Origin: Niabella ginsenosidivorans
GTDB lineage: Bacteria; Bacteroidota; Bacteroidia; Chitinophagales; Chitinophagaceae
Reading direction: 5' to 3'
Length of the DNA stretch: 64,000 bases
Assembly: GCF_001654455.1 (NCBI RefSeq)
Contig: NZ_CP015772.1
Span: forward strand, 3,472,001-3,536,000
The notes beneath the pieces were generated by a model. The model saw nothing but the letters and a program-made list of their open reading frames with translations. It had not been told where the DNA came from and made no database searches. Both the position numbers and the translations under genes were made by a program. Below are positions 41,959 through 50,005 of this stretch, in pieces (positions within the stretch are counted from its first letter, which is position 1; the number at the start of each line of letters is the position of its first letter).

Positions 41959-42524
41959 CTAATATTCCAACGGATTCATGCTCGTATGACGTATACGTAT
42001 TACAGGGATCGCTGAAGCTCCTATATAGGGTTTACCTGAAAATGCGAGTGCTTTGAGAATTGAATAATTGAAAGCAGTTGAACAACTACTGCTGAATACG
42101 TGATTGTAACGAGGCTTTTTCAGAGCGGAATCTGGCTTTTTTGAGCTCAAAAATACAAGACTTTGTAAATCAATGCAGCCCCAAAACGTAGGATTTTGTA
42201 AGAAAAGTATCGATTTTGAGGCAGAAATGAATAGATCAAAACTCAATACTGATATGAGTTGTAGATATTACAGGGGAACCCTATATAATACGTTATCCTG
42301 TATTTATACAGCTCATAAGCTCGATAAGCACCATCATTGTTTAAACGATATTTATCCGGAGCATGCCGTTGCGGATTCTTAGGCAGCGACTTTATTGAAG
42401 TAAGTATTCCGGCTTTTACATTTTCTGCATTTTGCAAAGAGTCCTTCCTGATGTAATTATAAGCTTCCCGAAGATACTGTTTCGCTTCATTATCTATGAC
42501 AATTTTTAGCCGGGGCTTTACCAT
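41959..42524 (-). pseudogene. ParE/RelE-family toxin gene split by a 254-bp insertion
   Basis: The first 76 codons from the ATG at 42524 encode a normal ParE-type toxin (KIVIDNEAKQYLREAYNYIR, then YRAYELYKYRITYYIG). After the codon for that glycine the frame enters foreign sequence and stops at 42243. The missing C-terminus (ASAIPVIRIRHTSMNPLEY) is found on the same strand at 41959-42018. Removing 42028-42281 plus one copy of the TATATA duplication restores a continuous frame of 101 residues, the usual ParE length. The residual product lacks the last strand and probably has no toxicity. The antitoxin gene upstream is intact and overlaps by seven bases. Confidence 0.85.
42028..42281. mobile_element. 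MITE-like element inserted in the parE gene
   Basis: A 254-base non-coding element. Its ends are inverted repeats, GGGTTTACCTG (42028-42038) and CAGGGGAACCC (42271-42281), matching at 9 of 11 positions. It is flanked by a direct duplication of TATATA (42022-42027 and 42282-42287). No transposase frame is present, so it must have moved with the help of an enzyme encoded elsewhere. It is A+T rich and contains no other recognised feature. Confidence 0.85.
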
Positions 42525-42748
42525 GCCTGCATTTCTTTCTCCAGTTCCTTTATTGACGTAAACTCCCCCTTATCCATGCGCTGCATTGCTTCATCCAGTT
42601 CTCTATTGCATTGCTCAATAGTAATGCTTTGCAGGGAGTCATTGCCCGGTCTTAAAAAAGATTTCATCATTGCCAGCAATGATTTTTTTTGCGGCTCGTT
42701 TAACCGGGTAAAATAATGTATCAGCTCCTTATCTAATACGCTTGCCAT
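42518..42748 (-). CDS. Antitoxin of the ParE-type toxin pair
   Basis: A 76-residue protein from the ATG at 42748; longer versions would run into the neighbouring rseP gene. It has a helical N-terminal half (LIHYFTRLNEPQKKSLLAMM) and an acidic, helical C-terminal half (CNRELDEAMQRMDKGEFTSI, then KELEKEM), the latter typical of the toxin-binding part of small antitoxins in Bacteroidota. The stop overlaps the toxin start by seven bases, the usual coupling in toxin-antitoxin operons. As the toxin gene is interrupted, this antitoxin now appears to have no local target. Confidence 0.8.
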   Translation of the reverse strand: MASVLDKELIHYFTRLNEPQKKSLLAMMKSFLRPGNDSLQSITIEQCNRELDEAMQRMDKGEFTSIKELEKEMQAW

Positions 42749-42827
42749 AATATTCAATCTTTTTATAAATTTACGAAAGTCTGGCAATACCATTAGTAAA
42801 ACTATTTTGTTACCAGGAATAGATTGC

Positions 42828-44183
42828 CTATTTAAACAACCGGAATATATCCAGCCCCAGCGCATAGGCCATTAATCCTAATAACAGCACCATGCCCACC
42901 ATTTGCGCATATTCCATGAACTTATCGCCGGGCTTGCGTCCAGTGATCATTTCGTATAATGTAAATAATGCGTGCCCCCCGTCAAGAGCGGGTATAGGCA
43001 GTACGTTCATAAAGGCGAGAATGATGGAAAATAAGCCCGTCATCGTCCAGAACCGCTGCCAGTCCCAGCTGCCGCCAAAGGTTTTTCCAATACTGATGAC
43101 GCTGCCTAAATTATCGCTTACCTTATGCTCTTTGGAGGTGAATAATAATTTAAGATTTTCTACATATTCCACCAGTCGTTCCACTCCATACCGGATACCC
43201 GCGGGTATGGACTGGATGAACCCGTATTTTCTGGTTTCAAAGGTTATAAAGTTGATACCGGGCTGTGGATAATAGCCCAGTTTACCCGTCTCGTCAATGG
43301 AAGCACCAACTTTTACGGAATCCGTATTATTCCGGATCACAGACAATGTAACTGTTTTGCCTTTATAATTGCCCAGTGCCTTTGCAAAATCGCTAAAGTA
43401 TTCAACCGGTTTACCGTCAATGCCCACGATCTTATCGCCTTTTATTAATTTGCCGGAAGTAAATTTAGCCTTTGAAGCATCTACACTGTCTACCACGTTC
43501 GGGAAACGGACCGAAACAAAATTTTTAAGCTGATTTTTGGTCAGCTCGCTTAAAAAGCCCGGGGGAAAGCTGATCAGCGTATCCTTACCGTTCCTTTTTA
43601 CGGTAAGCGTATTATTCTCATTCAGCATCAGCGTTTTTGGAAGATCATCAAAGTATTTTAACTCTTTATCATTCACTTTTGTGATCAGATCGCCATCCTT
43701 CAATCCCACTTTTAAGGCCATAGAATCTGCCGTGATCCCATATTTCATATTAGCTACCGGAAGCTTTTCCTCACCCCATTTATACAGGATCATAGAAAAG
43801 ATAATCAGCGCCAGTACAAAGTTGATGATCACACCGGCCAGCATAATGATGAGGCGCTGCCAGGCAGGTTTTGAGCGAAATTCCCAGGGCTGCGCCGGCT
43901 GCTTCATGGCCTCTTTATCCATACTTTCATCAATCATACCACTGATCTTTACATAACCACCCAGTGGCACCCAGCCAATACCGTATTCCGTTTCCCCGAT
44001 TTTCTTTTTCCATAAAGAAAACCAGGGATTGAAGAACAGGTAAAATTTTTCAACACGGCACCCAAACCATTTAGCGGTAATAAAATGCCCGAATTCATGT
44101 AAAGCAATCAGAATGGAGAAAGACAATATAAACTGGCCTACGTTTGCGCCAAATGCCGACCAGTTAAATGCTAATAAGACCAT
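42828..44183 (-). CDS. rseP: Site-2 protease RseP
   Basis: A 451-residue intramembrane zinc metalloprotease. The active-site HEFGH lies in helix 1 (about residue 29-33) and is followed by TAKWFGCRVEKFYLFF. One or two PDZ domains lie between (KVGLKDGDLITKVND and LIKGDKIVGIDGKPVE). The third zinc ligand and the substrate loop are in NVLPIPALDGGHALF near residue 400. It cleaves membrane-spanning substrates such as anti-sigma factors or leftover signal peptides. It follows dxr in the same direction after about 100 bases, the common Bacteroidota order. Confidence 0.95.
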   Translation of the reverse strand: MVLLAFNWSAFGANVGQFILSFSILIALHEFGHFITAKWFGCRVEKFYLFFNPWFSLWKKKIGETEYGIGWVPLGGYVKISGMIDESMDKEAMKQPAQPWEFRSKPAWQRLIIMLAGVIINFVLALIIFSMILYKWGEEKLPVANMKYGITADSMALKVGLKDGDLITKVNDKELKYFDDLPKTLMLNENNTLTVKRNGKDTLISFPPGFLSELTKNQLKNFVSVRFPNVVDSVDASKAKFTSGKLIKGDKIVGIDGKPVEYFSDFAKALGNYKGKTVTLSVIRNNTDSVKVGASIDETGKLGYYPQPGINFITFETRKYGFIQSIPAGIRYGVERLVEYVENLKLLFTSKEHKVSDNLGSVISIGKTFGGSWDWQRFWTMTGLFSIILAFMNVLPIPALDGGHALFTLYEMITGRKPGDKFMEYAQMVGMVLLLGLMAYALGLDIFRLFK

Positions 44184-44240
44184 GTATTTGTAATATGATA
44201 ATTTTTAATTAATGCGCAAAGATAATGGTTCATGGCGTAT

Positions 44241-44264
44241 GGTTCATGGTGCTGAACCATGAAC
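44241..44264. repeat. Short palindrome in the dxr-rseP spacer
   Basis: GTTCATGGT and AACCATGAAC face each other across a few bases, and an extra direct GGTTCATGG lies at 44228. The 100-base spacer holds nothing else. Confidence 0.45.
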
Positions 44265-44284
44265 AATGAACTATGAACACCATT

Positions 44285-45454
44285 TCACAGTTTAATAATA
44301 TCAGCTGCCAGGGTTCTTGCTTCTGCATCACTCTCAAAATAGTCGTTCAGCGTTGGTTTCTGGATATAATCCACCTGCCCCATCACTTTTTCAATAACAT
44401 CCGTCATTTCCAGGAACCCGATGCGGTTCTTTAAAAATGCATATACCGCTATTTCATTGGCAGCATTCATGATGCAGGGCAGGTTACCGCCTGTTTCCAG
44501 CGCCTCTATTGCTAATGCCAGGTTCCTGAACGTTTTCAGATCCGGTTCCTCAAATGTGAAGGTGTTCATTCGTTTAAAATCAAAACGCGGATGATCATTC
44601 CGGATGCGGTTAGGAAAAGCCATTGCATACTGGATGGGCAAACGCATATCCGGTAAACCGATCTGTGCTTTAATACTGCCGTCCTCAAACTGTACCATGC
44701 TGTGTATGGCGCTTTGCGGATGAATGAGCACCTCTATCTGGCTGGGTTTTAAATTGAACAGCCATTTGGCCTCGATCATTTCCAGGCCTTTATTCATCAA
44801 CGTGGCGGAATCTATTGAGATCTTTGCGCCCATCTCCCAGTTGGGATGCTGTAACGCATGCTCCCGCTTTACATTGACCAGGTAATTGGGCTTGCGCCCG
44901 ATAAACGGCCCGCCGGAAGCAGTAAGGTAAATTTTTTCAATCCGGTTACGGGTTTCTCCGATCAGGCATTGAAAAATTGCGGAATGCTCAGAATCTACGG
45001 GAATAACAGGTACCCTGTTTTCAACAGCCATGTTCATTACAATATCTCCGGCCACAACAAGGGTTTCCTTATTAGCCAGCGCTATGGCCTTGCCATTTTC
45101 AATGGCCTTAATGGTTGGCCTGAACCCTGCAAACCCTACAATGGCCGCCAACATCAGGTCATATACATCCATGCCGGCTACCTCTTCCAGCGCATCTTCA
45201 CCGGCAAAAACCTTTACATCGGTTTTTGCCAGCGCCTCTTTTACATTGCCGTATTTATTTTCATCGCCAATAACAACAATATTCGGGTTATACACCAGGG
45301 CCTGCTCTATCAACAGCTGGTCATTTGAGTAGGCCGTTAATACTTCAACAGAAAATTTGTCCGGATTTTTTTCTATTACATCCAGCGCCTGCTTTCCGAT
45401 AGAGCCTGTTGAACCAAAAATGGCAATTCTTTTTTTTATGTATTCCTGTTCCAT
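44285..45454 (-). CDS. dxr: 1-deoxy-D-xylulose 5-phosphate reductoisomerase
   Basis: A 389-residue NADPH-dependent enzyme of the MEP isoprenoid pathway. It converts DXP to MEP in the cytosol. The nucleotide-binding IAIFGSTGSIGKQALDVI is at residues 10-27. The metal and substrate segments follow as ALANKETLVVAG, PVDSEHSAIFQCL and LTASGGPF, with the catalytic loop SIDSATLMNKGLE. The length is standard. It is upstream of rseP and downstream of a GH3-type gene on the same strand. The isoprenoid supply is relevant to, though not linked with, the UbiA/toroid cluster near 15 kb. Confidence 0.97.
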   Translation of the reverse strand: MEQEYIKKRIAIFGSTGSIGKQALDVIEKNPDKFSVEVLTAYSNDQLLIEQALVYNPNIVVIGDENKYGNVKEALAKTDVKVFAGEDALEEVAGMDVYDLMLAAIVGFAGFRPTIKAIENGKAIALANKETLVVAGDIVMNMAVENRVPVIPVDSEHSAIFQCLIGETRNRIEKIYLTASGGPFIGRKPNYLVNVKREHALQHPNWEMGAKISIDSATLMNKGLEMIEAKWLFNLKPSQIEVLIHPQSAIHSMVQFEDGSIKAQIGLPDMRLPIQYAMAFPNRIRNDHPRFDFKRMNTFTFEEPDLKTFRNLALAIEALETGGNLPCIMNAANEIAVYAFLKNRIGFLEMTDVIEKVMGQVDYIQKPTLNDYFESDAEARTLAADIIKL

Positions 45455-45522
45455 TAAATATTATGAAGATACCCTTTTACAAAGCGGCTAAGTTAAGCGC
45501 TGTTTTAAGAATAAAAAAATGC

Positions 45523-47019
45523 TTAGTTTTTTGCCCATTGGGAAAGGGCATCGGCAATGGTACGGTCATTACTGAGGCGGGGCACCTTATTTTGCCCGCC
45601 CAGTTTGCCAATGGAGCGCATATAATCAATGAACCCGTTCTTTTTCACCGGGGTTATGGTTAGCTTTTGCAGGATATTGCCAGTGATCAGATCGTTATAA
45701 TAAGCGTTCTTTTCACGTAAATAAGTGTCTATTTTCTCCGCAAACTGCTGCATATTCCGGGGCTCATTTTCAAACTCAATGAACCATTCATGATAGGATT
45801 TACCTTTGTCCTTGCTGATGTACGGCGCCACGGTAAATTCAGTAATGTGCACATTCCCCTCTTTAGCAGCTCTTAATAAACTGTATTCCACCTCTTCCCC
45901 GATCACATGTTCGCCAAAGGCAGAAATAAAATGTTTGGTCCTGCCTGTAACTACCAGGCGATAAGGATCCACCGACACAAACCGGACCATATCTCCAATA
46001 TCATACCCCCACAAACCTGCATTGCTATTAATGATGAGCGCATAGTTTACGCCTGCTTCTACCTCGCCCAGTGACAGGCGCCTGGGATTTTCCTTACCGA
46101 TTTCCTCTGAAGGAATGAATTCATAGAAAATACCGCTGTTGGTATTCAGCAATAGACCCGGTTCTGTCTGCGTGTCCTGAAACGCAAAAAAACCTTCAGA
46201 TGCGGGAAAGGTTTCAATGCCATCCACTTTTCTTCCGATGCTTTCAAACAACTTTGGTTTATACGGTTCAAAATTCACGCCGCCATACACCATTACGGAA
46301 AAGTCCGGGAACAGCTCTCCCACCGGTTTACCGGACCGTTTGATCAGCTCATCAAAATACATCTGCATCCAGGGCGGTATGCCGCTGATCAGCGTCATGC
46401 GCTGATTAATGGTCTCATCAACGATCTTATTCAGCTTGGTTTCCCAATCTTCAATGCAGTTGGTTTCATAATCCGGCAACTGGTTCCTGCGCAAATAGCG
46501 GGGCACATGATGGTTAACGATCCCGCTGAGCCTTCCTGTAGGAATACCGCCTACCCGCTCCAGTACCGGGGAGCCGCTCAGGAAAATCAGCTTTCCATCG
46601 GCAAAAGCCGTATTGCCGGTTTCGGCCATATAACACAATAAAGCGTTACGGGCGCCATTGATATGATTGCTGATCGACTCTTTTGTTATGGGAATGTATT
46701 TTGTACCGCTGACGGTACCGGAGGTTTTGGCAAAATAAACAGGCTGGCCCTTCCATAATACATTGTGCTTTCCGGCCTTTATTTCTTCAATATAAGGCTT
46801 TAACTTTTCATAGTCCCTTATAGGAACAGACTGTGTAAAAGATTTATAATCATTTATTTCTGTAAATTTGTGCGCTTTGCCAAACTGGGTGATCCGGGCC
46901 GTTTTTATAAGCTCTTTCAGCAAAGCATCCTGATCTTCAACAGCAGTGAGCATGCCCTTTTTGATGTTCTTGGAAACAATTGATGCAAAGGGTTTGGCGA
47001 GTAACGATTTGATTTTCAT
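45523..47019 (-). CDS. GH3 auxin-responsive-promoter family protein
   Basis: A 498-residue protein of the GH3 acyl-adenylate-forming superfamily. The phosphate-binding FAKTSGTVSGTKYIPIT is at about residue 90-106. FSVMVYGGVNFEPY, TFPASEGFFAFQD and the YRLVVTGRTKHFISAFGEHV segment supply the adenylate and acyl sites. Plant relatives join amino acids to acyl hormones. The bacterial substrates are unknown. The gene is divergent from the L21/L27 ribosomal-protein genes. The length is close to bacterial relatives. Confidence 0.85.
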   Translation of the reverse strand: MKIKSLLAKPFASIVSKNIKKGMLTAVEDQDALLKELIKTARITQFGKAHKFTEINDYKSFTQSVPIRDYEKLKPYIEEIKAGKHNVLWKGQPVYFAKTSGTVSGTKYIPITKESISNHINGARNALLCYMAETGNTAFADGKLIFLSGSPVLERVGGIPTGRLSGIVNHHVPRYLRRNQLPDYETNCIEDWETKLNKIVDETINQRMTLISGIPPWMQMYFDELIKRSGKPVGELFPDFSVMVYGGVNFEPYKPKLFESIGRKVDGIETFPASEGFFAFQDTQTEPGLLLNTNSGIFYEFIPSEEIGKENPRRLSLGEVEAGVNYALIINSNAGLWGYDIGDMVRFVSVDPYRLVVTGRTKHFISAFGEHVIGEEVEYSLLRAAKEGNVHITEFTVAPYISKDKGKSYHEWFIEFENEPRNMQQFAEKIDTYLREKNAYYNDLITGNILQKLTITPVKKNGFIDYMRSIGKLGGQNKVPRLSNDRTIADALSQWAKN

Positions 47020-47110
47020 TGCACTGATCTGTTTTTTCTACACCTGTGGATTACAGCAAGTACAAATATAATGCTTGTTTGGAGAGCAGGAATATTATTT
47101 ACGATATCTC

Positions 47111-47141
47111 TTTGGGAAATTAAAAAATCTCCTTACCTTTG
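47111..47141 (+). promoter_or_regulatory. Promoter of the L21-L27 operon
   Basis: TTTGG at 47111-47115 and TACCTTTG at 47134-47141 match the Bacteroidota -33/-7 pair with 18 bases between them. The L21 start codon is 20 bases downstream. Confidence 0.7.
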
Positions 47142-47160
47142 CCGTCCTAATTTTTAGACA

Positions 47161-47460
47161 ATGATAGCAATTATTAAGGTAGCAGGTCAACAATTTAAGG
47201 TTGAAAAAGATCAGACCCTGTTTGTACCACATATTGAAGGCAATGCCGGTGATGCGGTAAACCTTGACGTTTTATTGACGCATGCTGACGGAAAATTATC
47301 TGTTGGCGGTGACATTGCCACAAAAGTAAGCGCGGAAATTGTAGACCATGTAAAAGGGGATACAGTGATTGCCTATAAAACAAAAAGAAGAAAAGGCTTT
47401 CATAAAAAGAAAGGGCACCGCACTGCATACACAAAAATTAAAGTAACCAATATTGCTTAA
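47161..47460 (+). CDS. rplU: 50S ribosomal protein L21
   Basis: A 99-residue ribosomal protein. It begins IAIIKVAGQQFKVEKDQTL and has the conserved basic C-terminal segment KRRKGFHKKKGHRTAYTKIK, which binds 23S rRNA. It is followed by rpmA after about 110 bases in the same direction, the conserved order. A good promoter lies directly in front. Confidence 0.97.
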   Translation: MIAIIKVAGQQFKVEKDQTLFVPHIEGNAGDAVNLDVLLTHADGKLSVGGDIATKVSAEIVDHVKGDTVIAYKTKRRKGFHKKKGHRTAYTKIKVTNIA

Positions 47461-47571
47461 TCAAAGTTAACAGGTTGATCGATTAACAGGTTAATAAGTT
47501 CATTAAGTTACGATACTTAAAAACTTTTTCTTTTTACTGGTTCAACTAAAAAACATTTAAACTTATAAAAA

Positions 47572-47832
47572 ATGGCACATAAGAAAGGAGAAGGCAGCGT
47601 AAAGAACGGACGCGACTCAGAAAGCAAACGTTTAGGCGTTAAGATCTTCGGAGGTCAGCCTGCTGTTGCCGGTAATATCATCATCCGCCAGCGCGGCACT
47701 GTTTATCATCCCGGTAAAAATGTAGGCGTGGGAAAAGACTTTACCTTATTTGCATTATCTGACGGTATAGTAGAATTTAAAAAAGGCCGTAAGAACAGGA
47801 CCTTTGTATCTGTTAACGAAGCCCAGGCTTAA
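47572..47832 (+). CDS. rpmA: 50S ribosomal protein L27
   Basis: An 86-residue ribosomal protein with the typical start [20 protein letters not shown] and the core [21 protein letters not shown]. The N-terminus begins directly with the mature sequence, without the cleavable extension found in Firmicutes, and reaches the peptidyl-transferase centre. It follows rplU and precedes the H1-like gene. Confidence 0.97.
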   Translation: MAHKKGEGSVKNGRDSESKRLGVKIFGGQPAVAGNIIIRQRGTVYHPGKNVGVGKDFTLFALSDGIVEFKKGRKNRTFVSVNEAQA

Positions 47833-47948
47833 TATGCTTTTTGCTGTTACTGAATAAATTGTGGAAAAAAAATTTGGCGAGATTAAATAATTATCTAATT
47901 TTACCGCCGATAACCCATTTTATTTACTAAACATTAAATTCAAAAAAA

Positions 47949-48152
47949 ATGGCAACAGCTAAAAAAGCAACAGCTAAGAAAGCAGCTCCTAAAAAAGCGG
48001 CTCCCAAAAAAGCAGCAGTAAAGAAAGCGGCTCCTAAAAAAGCAGCAGCAAAAAAGGCAGCTCCCAAAAAAGCAGCAGCAAAAAAAGCAGCTCCTAAAAA
48101 GGCAGCAGCAAAAAAAGCAGCTCCTAAAAAAGCAGCAGCCAAGAAAAAATAA
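47949..48152 (+). CDS. Histone H1-like lysine/alanine-rich protein
   Basis: A 67-residue protein made almost entirely of lysine, alanine and proline, in about eight units of the type AAPKKAA(A/V)KK. It resembles the C-terminal tail of eukaryotic H1 and the bacterial Hc1-like proteins, and should bind DNA or RNA by charge. The gene is a near-perfect 30-base tandem repeat (CCTAAAAAAGCAGCAGCAAA type), so its length may vary between strains. It starts about 115 bases behind rpmA and is followed by a strong terminator. Confidence 0.8.
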   Translation: MATAKKATAKKAAPKKAAPKKAAVKKAAPKKAAAKKAAPKKAAAKKAAPKKAAAKKAAPKKAAAKKK

Positions 48153-48180
48153 TACATCCATTTTTTCTGAAAGGATTTCA

Positions 48181-48208
48181 AAGCCTTCCGCATTGGAAGG
48201 CTTTTTTT
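48181..48208 (+). terminator. Terminator after the H1-like gene
   Basis: AAGCCTTCC and GGAAGGCTT form a nine-pair stem around GCATT and are followed by TTTTTT. It lies 28 bases behind the H1-like stop codon and just ahead of the PolX gene. Confidence 0.9.
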
Positions 48209-48236
48209 ATTGCCTTCACTTTCCTACTTTGCAGCT

Positions 48237-49922
48237 ATGAACAACAGCGCCATTGCAGAGCATTTCACCCTTCTTTCCCGGTTAATGGATATACACGGAG
48301 AAAATGCCTTTAAATCAAAGACCTATTCTATCGCGGCTTTTTATATTGAACGGCTGGAAGAGCAACTGACGCATATTGACCGTGATAAACACGGCAGCAT
48401 CAAGGGCCTGGGCGCCTCGGTTGCGTCCAAAGTGGCGGAGCTCATTGATACGGGCCACATGACTGCACTGGATGAACTGATGGCCAATACCCCGCCCGGC
48501 ATTGTGGAAATGCTGGAGCTAAAAGGATTAGGCCCGAAAAAAATACATATTATCTGGAAAGAAATGGGCATTGGATCCATTGGTGAATTAGAATATGCCT
48601 GTAATGAAAACCGTCTTACCCGTTATAAGGGCTTCGGAGCAAAAACACAGATAAAGATCCTGGAGTCTATCAGTTTCTATAACCAGAACAAGGGCCATTT
48701 TCTTTATTCGCAAATACACGAGATTTACCCGTCCATTCAAACATACCTTGAAAACCTTTTCGGGAAAGGCGCTGTTTGGAACACGGGTAATTATTACCGG
48801 CAACTGCCCACTTTATATGAGCTGGAGTTTATTGTAGCAGCGCCCTTAGAAGGTGTAATCAAGAAATTCCAGACAGCTTACCCCCCGGAGCTTCTGGAAC
48901 AAACGGACCATTCAGTGCTTTATAAGCTGAACAACGGACTGCGGCTGAAGATCTATTCCATTCAAAAAAATATTCCGCAGTTCTTATTTGAAACATCTTC
49001 TTCCCCGGGGTTTGCCGAAGCCTTTAAGAAAAAATATTACCCGGAAGATTTTGAAACAATACCATTCAGTGATGAAGCTGCTATTTTTGAAAAGGTACAG
49101 CTTCCTTTTATTCCGGCGCCCCTGCGTGAATCAGTAACCATCATTGACCGGGCTGCAAAAAATGAACTGCCCCAACTGATCGAGGCAAAAGATATAAAAG
49201 GGATCATCCATAACCACAGCAACTGGTCCGATGGCCTTTTTACCATTGAGGAAATGGCAAAAGCGCTTATGGCAAAAGGAATGGAATACCTGGTTATATC
49301 CGATCACTCAAAATCGGCCACCTATGCCAACGGGCTTACGGAAGAACGGATCCTACAGCAGCAAAAGCAAATAGACGAGCTGAACAAGCAACTGGCCCCC
49401 TTTAAGATTTTTAAGAGCATTGAGTGCGACATACTGGGTGACGGTAGCCTTGATTACAGCAATGAGGTATTGAAGAGCTTTGATCTGGTAATTGCTTCCA
49501 TTCACAGTAATTTATACATGAGCGAAACAAAAGCGATGGAACGCTTACTGCGGGCCATTGAGAATCCTTATACCACTATACTGGGGCATTTAACCGGCAG
49601 GCTGCTGCTAAGCAGGAATGGTTACCCTATTGATCATAAAAAGATCATTGATGCCTGCGTTGCCAACAATGTGGTCATTGAAATCAATGCCAACCCCCAC
49701 CGTCTTGATCTTGACTGGAGCTGGATCGAATACGCGCTCAGCCGGAATGCCCTGTTATCTGTTAACCCCGATGCGCATACCATCGAGGGCTTTGATGATG
49801 TGCAGTATGGCGTTATTGCTTCACAAAAAGGAGGGCTGACCGCTGCCTCCAATCTTAGCAGCTTTTCCTTAAAGGCATTTGAAGAGTTTATTACAAAGCG
49901 GAAAGCCGCTATCAACAGATAG
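48237..49922 (+). CDS. PolX-like protein with PHP phosphoesterase domain, polymerase residues altered
   Basis: A 561-residue protein from the ATG at 48237. The N-terminal 8-kDa domain and helix-hairpin-helix (LKGLGPKKIHIIWKEMG, YKGFGAKTQIKILESI) are normal for DNA polymerase X. The palm region reads TGNYYRQLPTLYELEFIVAA where active enzymes have a GS-R-G-DxD pattern, and the third aspartate (usual VDLR) is also missing in LRLKIYSI. The C-terminal PHP domain is intact (IIHNHSNWSDG, ISDHS, ECDIL, NPDAH), so 3'-5' exonuclease or phosphoesterase activity is expected in DNA repair. Polymerase activity is doubtful. Confidence 0.85.
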   Translation: MNNSAIAEHFTLLSRLMDIHGENAFKSKTYSIAAFYIERLEEQLTHIDRDKHGSIKGLGASVASKVAELIDTGHMTALDELMANTPPGIVEMLELKGLGPKKIHIIWKEMGIGSIGELEYACNENRLTRYKGFGAKTQIKILESISFYNQNKGHFLYSQIHEIYPSIQTYLENLFGKGAVWNTGNYYRQLPTLYELEFIVAAPLEGVIKKFQTAYPPELLEQTDHSVLYKLNNGLRLKIYSIQKNIPQFLFETSSSPGFAEAFKKKYYPEDFETIPFSDEAAIFEKVQLPFIPAPLRESVTIIDRAAKNELPQLIEAKDIKGIIHNHSNWSDGLFTIEEMAKALMAKGMEYLVISDHSKSATYANGLTEERILQQQKQIDELNKQLAPFKIFKSIECDILGDGSLDYSNEVLKSFDLVIASIHSNLYMSETKAMERLLRAIENPYTTILGHLTGRLLLSRNGYPIDHKKIIDACVANNVVIEINANPHRLDLDWSWIEYALSRNALLSVNPDAHTIEGFDDVQYGVIASQKGGLTAASNLSSFSLKAFEEFITKRKAAINR

Positions 49923-50005
49923 CAGCCTGCAAAATCCGCAGACGGGCGCAGAAAAAATGTAATCAGGCCACTGTTCTGCAAATGTTGCGAAACAATGCAC
50001 CCGCT

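Noticed and set aside
47927-48193. A phenylalanine/alanine-rich protein on the minus strand opposite the H1-like gene
   Set aside because: It is the antisense reading of the lysine/alanine repeat. The plus-strand gene has the family character, the start context and the terminator.
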